Part shown: positions 33,684 through 45,690 of the stretch, piece by piece
Layout: the number at the start of each line of letters is the position of its first letter
How positions within the stretch are numbered: position 1 is the first letter of the stretch
NCBI GenBank assembly: GCA_030710605.1
Contig: CP092876.1
Coordinates: 62,124,115 to 62,188,114 of the forward strand
Reading direction: 5' to 3'
Origin: Cordylochernes scorpioides
Lineage: Eukaryota; Arthropoda; Arachnida; Pseudoscorpiones; Chernetidae
DNA: 64,000 bases
Notes under the pieces: generated by a model
The model's input: the letters and a program-made list of their open reading frames with translations, nothing else
Told to the model about the DNA's origin: nothing
The model's database searches: none
Program-made: the position numbers and the translations under genes

Positions 33684-33900
33684 CTAGCCGAATGACCCGG
33701 GCAACGCCCGTGTTTTACCCGATTGAATGTTTTGATTCAAATACTATTTGTTACAATTATAAATTGGCGCCTTATATAAATGCATATGTTAGTTAATAAC
33801 TATAGCCTATGTGCTTTATCTGTCTATGTACTGTTGGCTTCCGTAGGCGTCTCTTACTCTTGTCTCTTACTATATGTATTTATTTAAGGAGCGACCCGCT
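33684..33900 (-). mobile_element. Helitron-like 3' end
   Basis: CTAG at 33684-33687 next to host A, then the hairpin gggc-aac-gccc and the block acccgattgaatgtttt...acaattataaattgg, shared with 19.68-19.74 kb. The other end could not be located, so this may be truncated. Confidence 0.5.
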
Positions 33901-34880
33901 CCAACACAATGGTTACAAAAACGAAAAAGCGAGTGGGGGGGGGGCAAAGGTGGCGTGATCGTAGCCGACCAATAGGAGGGCGCCATTCCAAAAAAAAAAA
34001 AAGCAAACGGTGACAGAGATGACTGATGAAGAATGACGCTCGTAACTGTATATAGAATATCCTCCAGGGGAATTTTTAAAACAATATTTCTGCCATCGAA
34101 TCTGATATATATCCATTATATAAAATGTATATATTTTCAATATTCCTGCTTTCTATTAAAGGACAGCTATCACATAAATTCGCTTTTGACTGCATCAGCT
34201 TCTACACAGATGATATTTCTACTTTCTATTTCTAAATTTGCCAATTGGCTGATAGAGAACGATATCTTTCAGTCGTTGCTAAGTGAGATGTATCAAAACT
34301 AATTAGTGTGGATCAGGGTGAGAATAGAAACACCAAGTAGAATAATGCCCTTAGTTAATTAATCTATTATGTTCTAAAGAGAGAAGATGATTAATGAAAT
34401 GTAATTATCCTATTGTTCTGTTAATTATGAAGCGGTAATCAATTCCACCAGAAAAAAATCCCTTCTTTGTATGTAAGGAAATATAAAGAAATATATAAAA
34501 TATATAAAAGAATGGTGCGCATTCTTACAATTAAATCCTCTATTGAAAGTAGCGTTCCTCCATTTAAAAGGTTGTTCTTAATCCATTTAGCTGTTCTTTG
34601 AGACGTCTGAGCACAAAGACCGTCCGGGTGACAGGAAAATGGAAGTTTTTGCCATGGTCGCCACTTCTCAATTTATTTATACTTCCTTTATCGCATGTTA
34701 GAAAAAGCCATCTCCTTTTAATGTTTCCATTTTCAGGATACCAATAAAATCTTGGACAGCCATCTATTGAACTTTCCTACTATTTTCTTCTAAAGTAAAA
34801 AAAAAAACCACTGATATAGAAAACTACTGGGACCAGAGGAATCTAAATATTGCAATATACATTGAATATCCATCATTTTC
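33901..34880. other. No recognised gene
   Basis: G- and A-homopolymer tracts at 33935-34005, then AT-rich sequence. Open frames at 33913-34302 are short and domainless. Confidence 0.45.
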
Positions 34881-35171
34881 CGTTATAACTTTTATAATAC
34901 ACAGTTTACAACAAACCACGGAAATTTTAAGAGAATTTTAGCAACAGTTTTAGCGGTTGAGGACTCTAGCTGTCATTGTAGCAAGGAAATCCAGGACTCG
35001 AGACACCTATTACTGGAATGTCCACTCTTCTTTAGCGCTAGAAAACAGACAGTAAACAATGTTGTAGATCTATATCAATTTGTAAATACTAGAGATAATT
35101 ATCACAGATTTAACCATTTTTGTAAATATATTTATGATTATCATTCTAACCTGGAAAGATTAGGTTCCTAA
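34881..35171 (+). pseudogene. Non-LTR retrotransposon (LINE) ORF2 C-terminus
   Basis: Translation gives QFTTNHGNFKRILA, then CHCSKEIQDSRHLLLECP. This is the C-terminal C-x-C...H....C zinc knuckle and preceding TGHG-like motif of jockey/R1-type LINE polyproteins. It continues to stop at 35169-35171. The upstream RT domain is missing, the usual 5' truncation from incomplete target-primed reverse transcription. This terminal segment is free of lesions. Confidence 0.75.
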
Positions 35172-35312
35172 TATATCTTATTGTTTCTCTTTATTATCAT
35201 TATTTTCTATTCAATATGTTTATAACTGCTTCTGTTTAAAAATGTAAATCAACGCCATTATCCCTAGTCGTGATATCGCGTTTTGTGTGTTAAAATAAAA
35301 TTAAATAAAAAT
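35172..35312 (+). other. LINE 3' UTR and A-rich tail
   Basis: The 3' flank of the LINE fragment ends in taaaataaaattaaataaaaat, a simple A-rich tail of the kind that closes many LINEs. Confidence 0.5.
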
Positions 35313-38131
35313 ATACATTAAATAATTGCACCCTCATATATAAAAAAATTTAAGCATTTATGTTCAAAAACATTCAGAAATGATTGAATATTTAGCATGA
35401 TATGAATGACGCGCTAGTATTTTCTGTTTCAACAACCGGTCGAGGATTCCCTCTCTCACCAAACAAAATGAAATATGAGATTATTAAGTTCAAACATTGG
35501 TAAATGCGGTTTAATCGTATACACATTCGAATTTTCCTTCAGAACGCCTCTTCTGAGAACGTATATATTTTCGTCTAATATATATATACAGTATATTTGT
35601 TCTAAATAAATTATTCAAATCAATTTCCACTTTTTTAATCTATCAGGCGACTCAACTGATAAAAAAATAAAATAACACACCATTATAAAGAATCTTAATT
35701 CCTTATTTCACTCCATTCTGCATGTGAATCTCCTATGTATGAATTAAATAATACAATAAATATCTGGAGATGTCTGTGCGAGGTTCAAAAAATGAAAAGA
35801 AACTTATCTTCAAAAACCTATTGCATTATTTAATAAAAAATGCTATATCTCAGAACTGTAACGACTCCATGTTCTGAATCAGAACTTTTAATTTTCTTAA
35901 TCCCGCTGTGAGATGTTTGCACTAGTTCTATTTGAAGCGGCTTCCGAAGAAAGTATCAACAATACAAGAGAATACGGACGCTCGTCAGCATGGATTTACA
36001 CTGAAATAATCTCTCAAGTTCTATGAACACAAGCTTTGATTAAATAACCAGCTACTAAACCTCTTCCAACTTCATTAAAATACAATATCAACTGCAAATG
36101 TAAGATAAACACAAGCTCTCGTTTGATTCTTTATTTTAGTTTATGTAATAATTGGTTTATATATAGAATATTTATAAAATTATTTACTGTCAAACACAAG
36201 GGTTTTATCTATTTTATAAATCCCACATAGACAAAATAAAACATTATTATGTTAGGAATCAACAGGTTAGAGTATTTTCCAATAGATTATGTAATTCATA
36301 TATGTCAACATTCTGTAATAATACATTTCAATTAAATATTTCCAATTAATGCTCCTCCAGGGAGATTCTTACAACACAACTTTCCACCAATAAATTATAT
36401 TACAATAATTCTGCCGCATGAATAATGAATGTCATTTCATAAATCCTTTATCCTTTTGGCAGTCTTTGCAGCGCATCAGCTGTGTGGTCAGAATATCTTT
36501 TGAAACGAAAATTTCCTCAGGCATTTTATTATGCTGATTGAATGTACCATGAGATGCTGTTTACAGGGACAGATAAATATGACGTAAGCCAATACGATCA
36601 GTTCAACGAAGCAGGGTCTTTGTCGTCACTCTTCAGAAGGTATAATCCTCTCAACATTCAATAAAGAAGACATGTGTGATTATCACCGTACAATTCCACA
36701 TGATTTACCCTACCCTGATAAATTTTGCACGGACATATAGTAAGACCTTGAAGAAGTCACTGTCATAGTTTCAGAAAACCGCGCGATATGTAAATTACTC
36801 GATAGAGAACTTTGAATATCCCTGTTGTTCTGTATATGCTACTGAAATAGTCGGCTGATATAGAGGTAATCCTGGAACAGTCTCTGACCGAAATTTTATC
36901 TATTTTATCTTGAATTAGTATTTAATAAATATACCAAATTTCTATTACTCTTGCTGTGTTTGCGAGAAGAATTAATATTGTGAGAATTTTGTCCATAAGT
37001 AGTGACCTTTCACTACGATTTCGCCAGTTTAATTTACAATAATTTTCACATAGTGTAAATATTCTTGTTTTATCGATAGAACATCCCAATATAATATTAG
37101 AACGGTGTCTATCAGTGGTGACCTGCGGTTGTACCAGTTTATTGAACATAATAAAGCTCAAACATTTATGAATCATCGGGTTATCTATCTTTAGAACGGT
37201 GTTGAAATTCAAACTGGCGAAGCAGCAGGTAGGGTTCAGAATTGATGAGCGATTCTCTCCTGAAATAGTTTATATCAGAGGAGGAGCAGTATAAAGTTAA
37301 TTTATCACTAATTATTTTTTCCGATGAACAGTTCAATTTAATTAGAATGAAACCTCCTGTGTTGAAGTTGAAAAAAAAATGGGGGAAGGTCAATCTTACT
37401 CAGATTGAAAATAGAGATTCACCAGTTATGCTTGTACAAGTTGTGAAAATACAAATTAACAAAAAGGGCATAAATATATTTTATTTTGCTTATCAAAAAT
37501 GACTGGTCCTCAAAATAAATATTTAGATAAAAAGGGTGATAATCAAATTGGCCAAAAAATTAGATATATTTAAAATTAGAAAAAAGTGGTACAAAATAAA
37601 TATACATACAAACAAATAATGTAGAGAGCAAAAGTAACTAGGGTTGGAAAGGCAAATCTTTTTCAAAGTTCACAAATACGTATCTAAGTTTCTCTTGAGT
37701 TTATAAAAATAAACTCTTGTTTCAATTCTTTCGATAAATCAGATTATGAGTTCTTATAGAATTCTTCACTTGAAATTATATCTTAATTATATCTTCAGTT
37801 CTATAACAGGAAAACAATATCGCTACCCACTTAATTGGCGCGCAATTCTATAATGACCCTCTTCTCTTTATCTTCTTTATTTCTTGATAACGTGGCTACT
37901 CATTCTTTCTGAGGCAGGGAGCTCAAATTTCCCCGAGCCTATACACCAGTGCTGCCGGTTGTTCTTTTTTTCTTTTTCCTCTCCGTCACCGCGCATAGGT
38001 GCTCGCGCATGGGATGGGGGGGATGTCTTGTGTCGTCAGACTCCACTTGCCTCTCACCTTGGGACAAATTTTGCTTCTTTCATTCTTTATTCCTCTCCAC
38101 CCATTAAGAGAAGGAGGTAACAAAAATAAAA

Positions 38132-38137
<6 letters not shown>
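35313..38137. other. 2.8 kb without recognised gene or repeat
   Basis: AT-rich, possibly unique host intergenic sequence. Two adjoining minus-strand frames at 36922-37393 (96 and 70 codons) show no domain. 37880-38110 is more GC-rich with C/T and G runs. This is the longest stretch in the window without an identifiable mobile element. Confidence 0.4.

Positions 38138-38165
<28 letters not shown>
38138..38165. repeat. (AAT)n microsatellite
   Basis: About nine uninterrupted AAT/ATA units. Confidence 0.95.
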
Positions 38166-38477
38166 GGGGGAAATCTATAAAATTTACAATTATAAATTAT
38201 CTATTTTTAACACCTCCCATTGATATTTCAACACACATTCTTCCATACGTATTCATCCTATATGAACGGTAGATCATACAACAGACACATACTGTAGGTG
38301 TAGGTCACGTGACGTACAGTATAAGCAATGACCGGGATTATATGAAAATAGCCTTTTGTGTGAAGTTACTCCTCATTTACATAATGTGTTTTAAATGCTC
38401 GGGGATAGAGAGCGAGGTAATCCTCTCTCTGCCATGTCATCTATATTACCTAGCCCTTCCAATAACGGTCTTTCTAA

Positions 38478-39015
38478 GGGGGGACGGTGGAAAGGTGATC
38501 TAAACCATTGGTTTTTGACCGCTATGACCCGGGATCGAATCTCACATTGAGCTTTTTTTTCTAATGGACTTTGGCAATACATAATAATCATGGCGGGTAG
38601 AAATAGGCGACTGCTTTTATTGTAAGTGCACCACATGTCTACACATGTGAAAAGCAGGTCGATTTTTGCACTTACAAATGTGCCAGAGTCCCGTTTGGTT
38701 ACTTGCACTCGCTGGAGGGGTTGGACTTTTATAAGAATCGGGGACCACTGGAGCATTTATTTTAATCAGAACAAAAGTGCCCAATGCGGGGATCGAACCC
38801 CAGGTCGTAGCGGTCGAAAACCAACGGTTCAGACCATCCTTCCACCGAGTTCCAGCGATTGCAAGTAACCAAACGGGGCTCTGGCACATTTGTAAGTGCA
38901 AAGTCGAACTGCTTTTCCCATGTGTAGACATGTGGTGCACTTACAGTAAAAACAGTCGCTAACTACCCACCATGATTATCAAGGCCTGTACCACCGACTA
39001 GGGATAATAATTAAA
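38478..39015. mobile_element. SINE interrupted by an opposite SINE copy
   Basis: 38478-38560 is a plus-strand SINE head (cggtggaaaggtgatc ... gggatcgaatctc). 38575-38848 is a nearly full minus-strand copy with B-box GGTTCGATCCC. 38850-39015 is the plus-strand SINE body and tail ending in A-rich sequence. The order head(+), copy(-), tail(+) suggests one SINE inserted into another of the same family in inverse orientation. The segment is therefore also a large imperfect inverted repeat. Confidence 0.7.
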
Positions 39016-39079
39016 ATTGAAAAAAAAACGGTCTGCCAGGTTTTGTCTTGAATTCTTCACAATGCTAAGCCCTTTTTAT

Positions 39080-39270
39080 AAAAAGAAACATCACCTCTGC
39101 CGTCAATATAGACGCTAAAATTAAACTCAATTTATTGATCATCTCAGAAAATCAGCATTTTCGGTTCGGTGACAAAGCCATAACACCAGCAGTGGACCAT
39201 AGTTTCATGCTAATAGCTCTGTTCAATCTAAGACTGGCGTTGATTCCATGATATACACGAGGTATTCGTG
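39080..39270. repeat. Old dispersed repeat (gacaaag family)
   Basis: Shares tcaatatagacgcta, ggtgacaaagccataacaccagc and ttgattccatgat...acgaggta with 45.34-45.54 kb and, more weakly, 24.35-24.55 kb. Confidence 0.5.
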
Positions 39271-39527
39271 GCTTATTCAGAATTTTACAAAAAAGGTGTC
39301 AGTTATGCAAAGTAGATATGCCAATTCTTTGTTTTAAAAAGCGCTGGAAACTTTGTAAGGAGGAAATTGGTCTATTGTAGAACGAAATTTGACAATTATA
39401 CCGCAAATGACTCTTTTGAACGAAAAATCGAAATTATTTTAAGAAGAAATAACGATTATTTCTAACCTTAGGGATGAAGTATGATAGGATGAATTGTGAA
39501 GAGTAATGATAAACGGAAAAATAAAGT

Positions 39528-39600
39528 GTCCAGGGATGGGAATCGAACCCACAGTGTTCCGCTTACCGGGCAGATGCCATGTCCACTAGGCTACCCTGGA
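39528..39600 (-). tRNA. tRNA-like gene, predicted Thr (GGT), atypical
   Basis: The reverse complement folds fully. The acceptor pairs TCCAGGG with CCCTGGA. The D arm is GCC/GGC with AGTGG in its loop. The anticodon stem pairs TCTGC with GCGGA, with loop CCGGTAA, so the anticodon reads GGT. The T arm pairs GTGGG with CCCAT around TTCGATT. A T5 run follows on the minus strand. Odd points: C instead of the near-universal T before the anticodon, and inverted flanks (cggaaaaata ... tatttttccg). It may be a tRNA pseudogene or the head of a SINE. Confidence 0.6.
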
Positions 39601-40394
39601 CATATTTTTCCGTTCGTAAATATTATATTGGTCTATATTTTGGCGGTAGAGGAAACCTTATTCATGTTAATCTATACTCTCTCGGTAAAAAAAAAAATAC
39701 ATTTTATCTTTTTGTCTTCTCTAACAAATTTCATCTATATGAATTCATGAACGTACGGTTTCTATAGAAATACCGCTAATTTAGATGTATTCAATGAATC
39801 TTCTTCTTCTTCTTTATTATCTCCACTCAATCATTTTAGGGTATCAAGTCTTTAAGCTTGTGATGGTGTCTGCTAGAGATGAGTAGAGATTTAATAAGTG
39901 AATAGGCACTCTGAAAATAATATTTTCTAAGGCATATTTTTCTGCTAATAGGCTATTCACATTTTCGAGTTTTTATAATTTATAATTCATATAAATATTT
40001 GAAACTATTACACATACATTTCTTTTTCTTTGGCGTTCTAGTTGAGGTATTGTTCTCCAAAAAATATATAGGAGGCTGAAGAATTGAACAATTAATTGTA
40101 TACAAGTAGTGAAACTTTTCAGCGCTAACCTTTTTCATTCAAATAGACCAACTTCCTAATATGATGGAGATATAAGTAAAGGTAGTGGGAAGTTGTTTTG
40201 TTTCTATTATTTTGTAAAAGTAAAAATTCGCGCAAAATATTGATTTCACTTCTTGTAGACAGATGTAGCGCATATGCGTGGGTAGGTGAATTGTATATAG
40301 CAATTATATATTTATTTATTTGACATATCGGACGCGATATACCAGATTGGGTTACCTGCGCCTAAGTACATGTGAAGTGAGAGAAAAGGAAATA
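39601..40394. other. AT-rich, no supported gene
   Basis: A ttcttcttcttctt microsatellite at about 39800. No coding signal or recognised repeat. Confidence 0.5.
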
Positions 40395-40560
40395 GAAAAG
40401 AAAGGGCAGGTGTTGATATTAAAAACAAAACCCGCATATATTCTGACCGATCACAAAAGCATTTACATGGCTAAATGGTGGAACAAGTTAAATCAACACT
40501 TAGTCGAGTTTTGTTCCACTAGATGGCGTTCTAACATATAAAGAGATCATGTTAGCGGTA
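40395..40560. repeat. gatggcgt-type short interspersed repeat
   Basis: caggtgttgatattaaaaac, a tattctgacc box and ttccactagatggcgtt match 10.91-10.98 and 24.99-25.07 kb. Confidence 0.45.
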
Positions 40561-41168
40561 AGCATAATCCTATTTGGTTCTAATTAAATATATGAATATT
40601 TTATCTATAATATGAGTTCTCTATTTAAAAGAACATTTACGAAAAGTTATGGCACATTGTTGTATATATATATATGTCATAATATATGCTCTTCCAAGAA
40701 TAATAAAGTAAATCTACAGTCGACCAGAGAGAGAGAGAACGCAGCTAAAGTACGGTCATTTGGGACACCAACAGTCACATTCCAAGGGGGCGACCGCAGG
40801 GCCTTTTCTTGGAACCTGAGGTCTATTTTTGGGTAGTCGGGGGGTGGTTGGACACAAACGGTCGTTCCGCAGTGGCAGCCGCTAGCGCTCCCTCTCTCTC
40901 TCGGTTTGCTGGGTCCCATCTTCCAAACTTGTGGTTTCCTTATTTCTCTCTCCCCACATTATCACTATATTGCCACATATACATATATAAATATTTTTTC
41001 TTTAGGTTTAATTAATTAATTGTTCCCACAAAGTATATGTGTGAGATTACAGATAAATAGGCGCTAATCGTGAGAAATTATTTTTTTTTTGTTTACAATA
41101 TTATAAGTTTCTCTTCTATTTTGTCCTATATCTTGTAAATCTATAAAAATAATGTTCGATTAATATTC
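40561..41168. other. Spacer with a GC-richer patch
   Basis: 40735-40925 is GC-richer with gagagagaga and ctctctctct runs at either end. Overlapping short frames on both strands carry no domain. The rest is AT-rich. Confidence 0.4.
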
Positions 41169-41889
41169 TTGACCCCTGCGCCTTGGTCCGGGGTCCGTGT
41201 CGCGGACCTGAGGGATGCCCCCGACATCCGCCCTACTCGCTCCTCTCTCGCGGACGCCGCTGCCCTTGTTGCCTTCTGCCGGAGGACGTTAGAGGAGAAC
41301 CTCCGGGAGAGCACCCGGGCTGCCTGCCTGGCTGAGGCTGTAATCCTGCGCGGGACGACCACACCATTCTCGAGGCTCACCACCCGCTCGGCCGTCGCGC
41401 CTTGGGGCTTCCGCGCCTCGCGGCACAGCCGATCACCAGGCGTCTCTCCTGATGGACATCTGTGGTTGACGCGCTCGACTGGCCAGGCTCGACTGGACTT
41501 CACTGCGGCGCTGCGCCTTCTCGGGACACGACGCCGAAATTGCGCTTAGGTTGGCCCTCCATGCCCTGCCCCACCCGGACCATCCGGCCTCGACCAGTTC
41601 ATCATGCCAGGCCTGCGGTTCCGTAGATCGCTTCCTTGACCATCGCTACTGGAGCTGCAGTCGTATCAGGCTTCTCATCATCGAAGCCTTCAGTGTCTTC
41701 GGGCGACCCCCTGACCTGCGGGCCTGGATCTTCGAGTCTGACCTCAAAGATGACGACCTGGCCATCTTGGAGTCCGCCAAATCCATCATCTACCGGTACT
41801 TCGTACAGGTTGGGCTGACCGGAGGAGCAGAGAACCCGCTCATCGCCTGGGAAAGAAGGCTCACTCGCCGGGGCACATCCCCCGCATGA
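41169..41889 (+). pseudogene. GC-rich LINE ORF C-terminus with a frameshift
   Basis: Two overlapping frames, 41169-41549 and 41551-41889, join through a shift near 41530. There the reading GHDAEIALRLALHALPHPD links them. The second contains CQACGSVDRFLDHRYWSC, a C-x2-C...H...C knuckle followed by SRIRLLI, and ends at TGA 41887-41889. I read this as the C-terminus of a non-LTR retrotransposon distinct from the one at 34.9 kb. The coding part is strikingly GC-rich against its AT-rich surroundings. The 3' flank to about 41985 includes AATAAA and an AT tail. Confidence 0.6.
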
Positions 41890-41985
41890 TTATCTATATT
41901 TTAGTTTATTCATTATTTCCTTTTTTATATAAATTATTGACAAGAAGTCAATAAAATATGTTTCAATTGTCAATTATCACACAGA

Positions 41986-42600
41986 CACATCTCAAAAAGT
42001 CAAAGAAAAGTCAAAAAACATTCTCCATAAGAAAAATATAAGTTCGTCAAGGGTCATCAGTGTCAAACCATCTCTGATGTTTAATTTAGAAACTGCCTTT
42101 CTATCGTATTAGACTGTTTGACTTACACATTGTGTGCATATTTTAAGGCGGAATAGTTAGTGTCAATATATTCTGCCATATATTAGAAGCTTATATCCAC
42201 AAATATACAAAATATTCTAACATGGATTTCTTACAAATTAAAACATTTATAAAGTCAACGGTCCAATAATAATAAAGAGGTCTTGAGATTACTACAACAC
42301 TGAGAGATGACCATGGATTAGTTAAGGCTCATTAACTATTTTAATTAACTATATTAAATTCTGTACAATATATCATGTTTATCTTTGTTTTATACTAACT
42401 ATTAAAATGTAACATGAATACCATTTCTATGCTTGTGTATATATAATAACATATATTATGCATACATTTTGTGATTTTAACGACGTTAATTATAATGTAC
42501 ATTTCTGGTTATGTTTAAGATATGAGAAATCGAAACACCTTATTAATAAAATTATAATTCGATGTGCTATTTTATTAGGGAAAAATATCCAGGAATGAGT
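41986..42600. other. AT-rich, no supported gene
   Basis: No coding or repeat structure recognised. Confidence 0.5.
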
Positions 42601-42680
42601 TTCTTGTCAAATACTTCAATATCTCTAGATTTTCGGCTTTAACGCCCTTCTACTGGAGTCTTGTTGTGTGATATATTATA
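42601..42680. mobile_element. Isolated PLE terminal fragment
   Basis: gattttcggctttaacgcccttctactggag resembles the PLE terminal hairpin region (aagctttcgggc ... gcccttctac) at 43.19 kb. A similar inverse fragment lies at about 2060-2095. Solitary and diverged. Confidence 0.4.
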
Positions 42681-42764
42681 ACACGGCCTATTATAAACCA
42701 AGATCTATCTATACTTGATTCATTTTACATAGCTAAAGTTGCAGAGAACAGTGTTTGAAAAAAA

Positions 42765-43085
42765 TATATATATATATGAATATGAAAATTATATTCTATT
42801 TTTGAATTATAATTCCCAGATCAAAATACTCTGTAATGTCCACCACCAGATGACGCTGCTTTTCCTATATAAACCCATTGTTGTTGTTTCCCGTTGGCCG
42901 GCTCTTTTTGTATATATGTAAATACGTAATATCTTATTTTCTTATTTTCGCCTCAAAACAGGTATTTCTTCCTTAATTATGTATTTTATATTCCATAGGC
43001 TCAATTGAAGCTAATTATGAATTGAACTATTTATATTATTATTACCACGACTGCAATATCACAAACATACTCATGTATCCTTAAA
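42765..43085. repeat. TATA-containing dispersed repeat, uninterrupted
   Basis: This is the empty-site paralogue of 9.77-10.79 kb. It runs straight through cctatataaaccca into ttgttgttgtttcccgttggccggctc, without the Helitron-like insertion. Confidence 0.6.
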
Positions 43086-43472
43086 CAACTTTCTCAAATT
43101 CTGTCTCAAATAATATCTTTTTATATCAAAATTTAAAACGCTTATGGAGATATGTATCTTTATTTTTGATCTTCTCAAGCTTTCGGGCTTGTCTGCCCTT
43201 CTACAGGAGAAACAATAACGAAAATATAACGCCGCCTGATACTAAACTATTATGATTCTATGTACATCTAATATATATATATATACAAGGGTATTTTTGC
43301 ATATTGTTTTACTTAAGATATGTTTTTATTTGATGAAGGTATTTACATATTTTACTATTGTTTGCTATATACTAAGATTTATCTTATAGGTTGGAGATTC
43401 TATTATTTTAAGTTAGAATTATAATGGTTATTGGCTATTACGTATAAGTTACATATATTATTGTTGATATTG

Positions 43473-44081
43473 TTAGCTGGCATTAGGATATATTGTGTTA
43501 TATGTTTCGGGCAAGTCTATTTTTCTATTGATACTGTTGTGTTTTCTGGATAATAAAGATTCTATGATAAGCCTTTGATATTTGCTGTTTATGTTATTGT
43601 AATGTATTATGGGTTCTTCTAATGCGAATGTGTGACCTGTTTCTTTGCAGTGTTGGAAAATTAGGGATCTATTGTCTTGGTTTATTATGTTGCGTTTGTG
43701 TTCATATATTCTATTGCTGACTCTCCTTCCCGTCTCCCCCACGTATTTGACTTGGCAGTTATTGCATTCTAAGGAATATATTGCTTCTTTTTTGTTAGTT
43801 GGTTTTATGATATTAGAATTATTCTTAGTTAATGGATTTTTAATGATAGAGCCTATGTTAGGGGAATTACTGTAATATGTTTGGATGCCGAAGTTTTTTA
43901 AGTAGTTGGCTATTGTTATAGATGTTTGTGAAAATGGAATGTAGCATATTGCCCTGTAAATATCAGTGGTTTTGTTAATTGGGTTATTGATTGTTATATT
44001 TTTGTGGAAATGTTTTAATATAAAGGTAATTGGGTATCCTGCTTGCTGGAGATTATTTATGATGTTCTGTGTTTCAATCAT
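43473..44081 (-). pseudogene. PLE GIY-YIG C-terminal fragment, left arm
   Basis: A 202-codon frame holding AIYSLECNNC and YVGETGRR (GIY-YIG nuclease core), HKRNII and QHCKETGHTF, and the PLE ending HNSINRKIDLPE. The RT domain is absent, so it is a 5'-truncated fragment although the frame is open. Its sequence is identical to the right-arm copy and clearly diverged from the 14.4-kb PLE, so it is a different PLE family. Confidence 0.8.
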
Positions 44082-44277
44082 TTTTGAATTCTGTTGCGAA
44101 CAATGGGTGTGTATTTTCTTTTGGTTAGTGTTTTAATTGTGTTTATCTTATGGCTTAATGGGCAATATGAAGTGAAATGTATATAATAATTCATATTGCC
44201 CATTAAGCCATTAGATAAACACAATTAAAACACTAACCAAAAGAATACACACCCATTGTTCGCAACAGAATTCAAAA

Positions 44278-44886
44278 ATGATTGAAACACAGAACATCAT
44301 AAATAATCTCCAGCAAGCAGGATACCCAATTACCTTTATATTAAAACATTTCCACAAAAATATAACAATCAATAACCCAATTAACAAAACCACTGATATT
44401 TACAGGGCAATATGCTACATTCCATTTTCACAAACATCTATAACAATAGCCAACTACTTAAAAAACTTCGGCATCCAAACATATTACAGTAATTCCCCTA
44501 ACATAGGCTCTATCATTAAAAATCCATTAACTAAGAATAATTCTAATATCATAAAACCAACTAACAAAAAAGAAGCAATATATTCCTTAGAATGCAATAA
44601 CTGCCAAGTCAAATACGTGGGGGAGACGGGAAGGAGAGTCAGCAATAGAATATATGAACACAAACGCAACATAATAAACCAAGACAATAGATCCCTAATT
44701 TTCCAACACTGCAAAGAAACAGGTCACACATTCGCATTAGAAGAACCCATAATACATTACAATAACATAAACAGCAAATATCAAAGGCTTATCATAGAAT
44801 CTTTATTATCCAGAAAACACAACAGTATCAATAGAAAAATAGACTTGCCCGAAACATATAACACAATATATCCTAATGCCAGCTAA
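44278..44886 (+). pseudogene. PLE GIY-YIG C-terminal fragment, right arm
   Basis: Mirror image of 43473-44081 and identical over all 202 codons, with the same GIY-YIG landmarks. Transcription through the palindrome would give a long perfect hairpin rather than a useful mRNA. The fragment lacks RT and is probably non-functional alone. Confidence 0.8.
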
Positions 44887-45299
44887 CAATATCAACAATA
44901 ATATATGTAACTTATACGTAATAGCCAATAACCATTATAATTCTAACTTAAAATAATAGAATCTCCAACCTATAAGATAAATCTTAGTATATAGCAAACA
45001 ATAGTAAAATATGTAAATACCTTCATCAAATAAAAACATATCTTAAGTAAAACAATATGCAAAAATACCCTTGTATATATATATATATTAGATGTACATA
45101 GAATCATAATAGTTTAGTATCAGGCGGCGTTATATTTTCGTTATTGTTTCTCCTGTAGAAGGGCAGACAAGCCCGAAAGCTTGAGAAGATCAAAAATAAA
45201 GATACATATCTCCATAAGCGTTTTAAATTTTGATGTCAAATATCCATAGGAGATTTAAATCGAATATCTTTTTATATTAATCATGACATAAATATATGT

Positions 45300-45690
45300 A
45301 TTTTTTCCAGGAGGATACTGATCTATAAAGACAAAGATCTCTCCAGTCAAAATAGACGTTAAAGCTAGACGACATCTATTGACCGTAGTCGCAAACTAGA
45401 GGCCTCGGGTTTGTGACAAAGCCAGAACACCAGCTCTGGCAAACTGAGAAGCGTCCACTTTGAGACCATAGTTTAGGACTAATGACCTTCGTCAGCCTAG
45501 GGCGGACTTTATTCCATGAGATCTACAAGGTATCAAATGGAATCCTCACAATCTGCCAGAGAGGTATTTAGCTGACAAGGTGGCTGGGCCAAATCAATGG
45601 CCAAAAATATAGATGGAAATTTGCCGGGAGGATATTGATCTATGAAGACAAAGGTCTCCTCCCCCGTCTAGGTGGCGTCTAGCTTTGATG
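45300..45690. repeat. Old dispersed repeat with internal duplication
   Basis: 45340-45560 matches the gacaaag repeat family (24.35 and 39.1 kb). The phrase ggaggatactgatctataaagacaaag at 45310 recurs as ggaggatattgatctatgaagacaaag at about 45637, giving a diverged direct repeat of about 325 bases spacing. Confidence 0.55.

Larger units (their letters stand above)
43112..45277. mobile_element. 2.1-kb palindromic PLE (inverted dimer)
   Basis: Arms of about 1044 bases, 43127-44170 and 44191-45234, are inverse copies around a 20-base spacer (44171-44190). Each arm carries the PLE terminal box aagctttcgggcttg and a 3' ORF fragment. The 15-bp direct repeat aatatctttttatat flanks the unit at 43112-43126 and 45263-45277. 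A roughly 30-nt unique tail (45233-45262) lies before the right duplication. One target duplication round the whole means it entered as a single event. Confidence 0.85.

Noticed and set aside
36922..37393. Two adjoining minus-strand frames as a host gene
   Set aside because: No domain, no splice-supported join, and composition equals the surrounding AT-rich sequence.
41141..41503. Minus-strand 120-codon frame
   Set aside because: GC-rich shadow opposite the LINE fragment.
43645..43875. 76-codon plus-strand frame in the PLE palindrome
   Set aside because: Antisense shadow of the GIY-YIG frame; the mirror copy at 44484-44714 exists for the same reason.
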